Part shown: piece by piece, positions 62,096-64,000 of the stretch | Position numbering within the stretch: position 1 is the first letter of the stretch | Layout of the letters: each line of letters begins with the position of its first letter | Source: CAYFPX01 sp964519895 | Lineage (GTDB): Bacteria; Myxococcota_A; UBA796; CAJQPC01 | Direction of reading: 5' to 3' | Assembly: GCA_964519895.1 (NCBI GenBank) | Contig: CAZFLE010000005.1 | Span: 62,001-126,000, forward strand | Length of the DNA stretch: 64,000 nucleotides | Made by a program: the position numbers and the translations under genes | The notes under the pieces: model-generated | What the model was told of the DNA's origin: nothing | The model's database searches: none | What the model saw: only the letters and a program-made list of their open reading frames with translations

Positions 62096-64000
62096 ATGGA
62101 CCAGGTCCAGGACGCACCCAAGGGCAAGGGCGGCGACGGCGCCAAGAAGGAAGGCGGCGGTGGCCGTCGGAACCGCAGAGGCCGGCGCGGCCGCGGCGGC
62201 AACAAGGGCGGGGACAACAACCCCGGCGTGAAGGCACCGGGCAGCGGCCGCAACGTGCGGCGGCGCCGCAGCCGGCGGCGTCGCTCCGCAGCCGTCACCG
62301 GGCTCACCCGGCGCCGGCGTCTGTCACGCAGCGAGCTCGAGGGCCTGACCGACTACGTCTCCAAGCTGCCCGAGAACCTGCTCCACGCACTGTACCGGGG
62401 CCTGGGTGGCCAGCCCAAGCGGGTCACCGACCGGGATCGCCTGGTCCAGCTGAGCGTGCGTGCGGTGGCCCAGGGCAACCGCATGGGCAACCTGCTCAAG
62501 TCCATGCACGAGCGGGAGCGCACGGCGCTGGCCACCCTGCTCCAGTGCGGCGGCCTGGCCCACGCCGACGAGTTCCACCGGGAGCTCGGACTGTCCCTGG
62601 GCGGGCACGAGCGCGAGTGGCAGAAGGTCATGATCGCCCTGGCCGACAAGGGCCTGTTGGCCGCCACCGACGCCCAGGACGGCCACTTCTTCTACCTGGT
62701 CCCCGATCCGCTCGTGGACCACATGACCGAGCACCTCAAGAACGAGCTCGGCGTGCCCGTGTTTGCCCACGAAGAGGTCCAGGTCCAGGACCACCGCCCG
62801 TTCTGCCCGCCGCTGGACTTCTCCATCGCGACGCTGTGCACCTACATCGACCAGCGACCGCCGCGCTTGACCCAGCAACAGGACATCTACAAGGCCCACC
62901 AGGAGGAGATGGACACCTTCTTCGCCCAGCTGTGGGAGAGCAACTCCGAGCTCTTCCACTTCCACGTGGACTTCCTGATCCTGCACGGCCTGGTCGAGCT
63001 GCGCGGGGACCACGTGAGCGTGAACCGCGAGGTGGTCGAGGAGTGGCTCAACCTGGACCCCCAGGACCAGCGGGACCTGATCTTCCGGGCCCTGGACCGG
63101 CGGTTCTCCTATGCCGAGTGGATCCTGTGGGCCGTGCACAGCGGCAAGGGTGAGTGGGTGCCCGAGCGCCCGCTGTCGAACCTGTACCGGCGCTGGAAGC
63201 GCGGCGAGGACTGGCGTGAGCGCTACCACAAGAGCGAGTACGCCCCGACCCGCACCAACGAGCGGGAGTCCTTCTCGTTCGCCCCGCTGGTCAACTGCGG
63301 CATGATCGAGCTCGGCGAGTGGGGCCAGGAGAAGTTCTACCGGCTCACGCCGCGGGCCCGGGCCCTGCTCGAGCCGCCCGAGGACGACGGCTTCACCGCG
63401 TTCTACCTGACCCCCAGCTTCGAGATCATGGCGCCGGCGGGCCTGGCACCGCTCCTGCTCTTCCGAGTCGGAGAGCTCTGCGAGCTCACAGGCTGTGACC
63501 GCGCCAACACCTATCGGGTGACCGAGATCTCCATCGAGCGGGCCCTGGAAAAGGACTGGCGCCGGGACGACGTGCTGGACTTCCTGCGGGACAACTGCCA
63601 GACCGGTCTGCCCGAGAACGTCGAGCAGACCTTGAAGGGCTGGATGGGCCACCACGGCGACGTGGAGTTCCACGATGCCGTGCTGTTGACCGTGCACCGC
63701 AGCCGGATCCGTAAGCTCGAGAGCATGCGCGAACTCAAGCCCTTCCTGCTGCACCGCTTCACGCCCGGGCTCTACGCGGTCGACCGCGCCAAACTCGACG
63801 AGATCCGAGCCGTGCTCAGCGACTCCGGCTTCTCGCCCGCGCTGCAGACCAAGTGCTACCCGGGCTCGCCAGACCAGGTGAGCGCCAGGGAGCGCTTGCT
63901 CAAGCTGGTGGTCGAGGCCCGCGAGATCTCCGAGGATCCCCAGGCCCGCGCCCACGCGGCCGACACCCGCCCGGCCGAGCTCCAGCCGGTGCCCGGCTCC
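62096..64000 (+). CDS. XPB-partner protein with Helicase_C_3-type domain, truncated at the window end
   Basis: The reading frame is open from ATG 62096 (GGAGAGAGAG before it) to the last base, 635 codons without a stop. The N-terminal 75 residues are basic and Gly/Arg-rich (GRRNRRGRRGRGGNKG, RRRRSRRRRSA), a likely disordered nucleic-acid-binding tail. From about residue 430 the sequence matches the Helicase_C_3/XPB N-terminal family: FYLTPSFEIMAPAGL, RVTEISIERAL, TGLPENVEQTLKGWMGHHG. The equivalent pair ercc3-Rv0862c in mycobacteria shows the same gene order. The role is probably damage recognition or loading of XPB. The C-terminus lies outside the window. Confidence 0.8.
   Translation, partial: MDQVQDAPKGKGGDGAKKEGGGGRRNRRGRRGRGGNKGGDNNPGVKAPGSGRNVRRRRSRRRRSAAVTGLTRRRRLSRSELEGLTDYVSKLPENLLHALYRGLGGQPKRVTDRDRLVQLSVRAVAQGNRMGNLLKSMHERERTALATLLQCGGLAHADEFHRELGLSLGGHEREWQKVMIALADKGLLAATDAQDGHFFYLVPDPLVDHMTEHLKNELGVPVFAHEEVQVQDHRPFCPPLDFSIATLCTYIDQRPPRLTQQQDIYKAHQEEMDTFFAQLWESNSELFHFHVDFLILHGLVELRGDHVSVNREVVEEWLNLDPQDQRDLIFRALDRRFSYAEWILWAVHSGKGEWVPERPLSNLYRRWKRGEDWRERYHKSEYAPTRTNERESFSFAPLVNCGMIELGEWGQEKFYRLTPRARALLEPPEDDGFTAFYLTPSFEIMAPAGLAPLLLFRVGELCELTGCDRANTYRVTEISIERALEKDWRRDDVLDFLRDNCQTGLPENVEQTLKGWMGHHGDVEFHDAVLLTVHRSRIRKLESMRELKPFLLHRFTPGLYAVDRAKLDEIRAVLSDSGFSPALQTKCYPGSPDQVSARERLLKLVVEAREISEDPQARAHAADTRPAELQPVPGS

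Overview
This is a very GC-rich, gene-dense bacterial window with 47 supportable protein-coding genes, the first and last of them cut by the window ends. I saw no rRNA, tRNA, CRISPR array or intact insertion sequence. The protein content suggests Myxococcota or a close relative. Reasons are the lipoproteins with Asp/Thr/Gly/Ser-rich linkers, the MopE-type metal-binding repeats, the secreted RCC1-like cysteine-repeat proteins, a kinase-ATPase-TPR regulator, a PilZ protein, and the pairing of prkA, yeaH and spoVR. The assignment is an inference from family content, not from a marker gene.

Layout. 1-4249: a plus-strand run of exported proteins (CRTAC1/ASPIC-type end, lipoprotein, CxxCH protein, DUF1501 protein). 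4250-15137: secreted hydrolase, J-like/TPR protein, organophosphate-type MFS transporter, class III aminotransferase, then four exported proteins including a phospholipase D-type enzyme. 15199-20823: GMC oxidoreductase with a TetR-type (KstR-like) palindrome at its start, a large metal-hydrolase-like lipoprotein, and a SulP transporter. 20883-24623: a MopE-repeat protein and an SRPBCC protein, each preceded by the same 60-nt box followed by a hairpin. 24624-29455: kinase-ATPase-TPR protein and esterase. 29602-34747: prkA-yeaH-spoVR plus a fourth coupled gene. 35141-39281: RCC1-like lipoprotein, SRPBCC protein, ArsR/DUF2087 regulator, glutathionyl-hydroquinone reductase type GST and a TauD-type dioxygenase. 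39356-43211: MBOAT O-acyltransferase plus a large SGNH protein. 43229-50296: metalloprotease, CPBP protease, RmlC/RmlB-like sugar enzymes with a glycosyltransferase, PilZ protein, EamA transporter with a His-rich tail. 50451-55791: heme-oxygenase-like diiron candidate downstream of a hybrid histidine kinase, two glycosyltransferases, a solitary adenine methylase. 55935-64000: a PEP-utilising phosphotransferase resembling rifampicin phosphotransferase, a P5C dehydrogenase, then an XPB helicase with its Helicase_C_3-type partner.

Genes are tightly packed. At least seven neighbouring pairs overlap by GTGA or ATGA, implying translational coupling. Several convergent genes end within a few bases of each other, twice sharing TGATCA. 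Two copies of a 36-nt dispersed repeat lie in intergenic gaps. The most promising undescribed element is the duplicated 60-nt box plus hairpin around the MopE-repeat gene: its stem sequences differ while the structure is kept.
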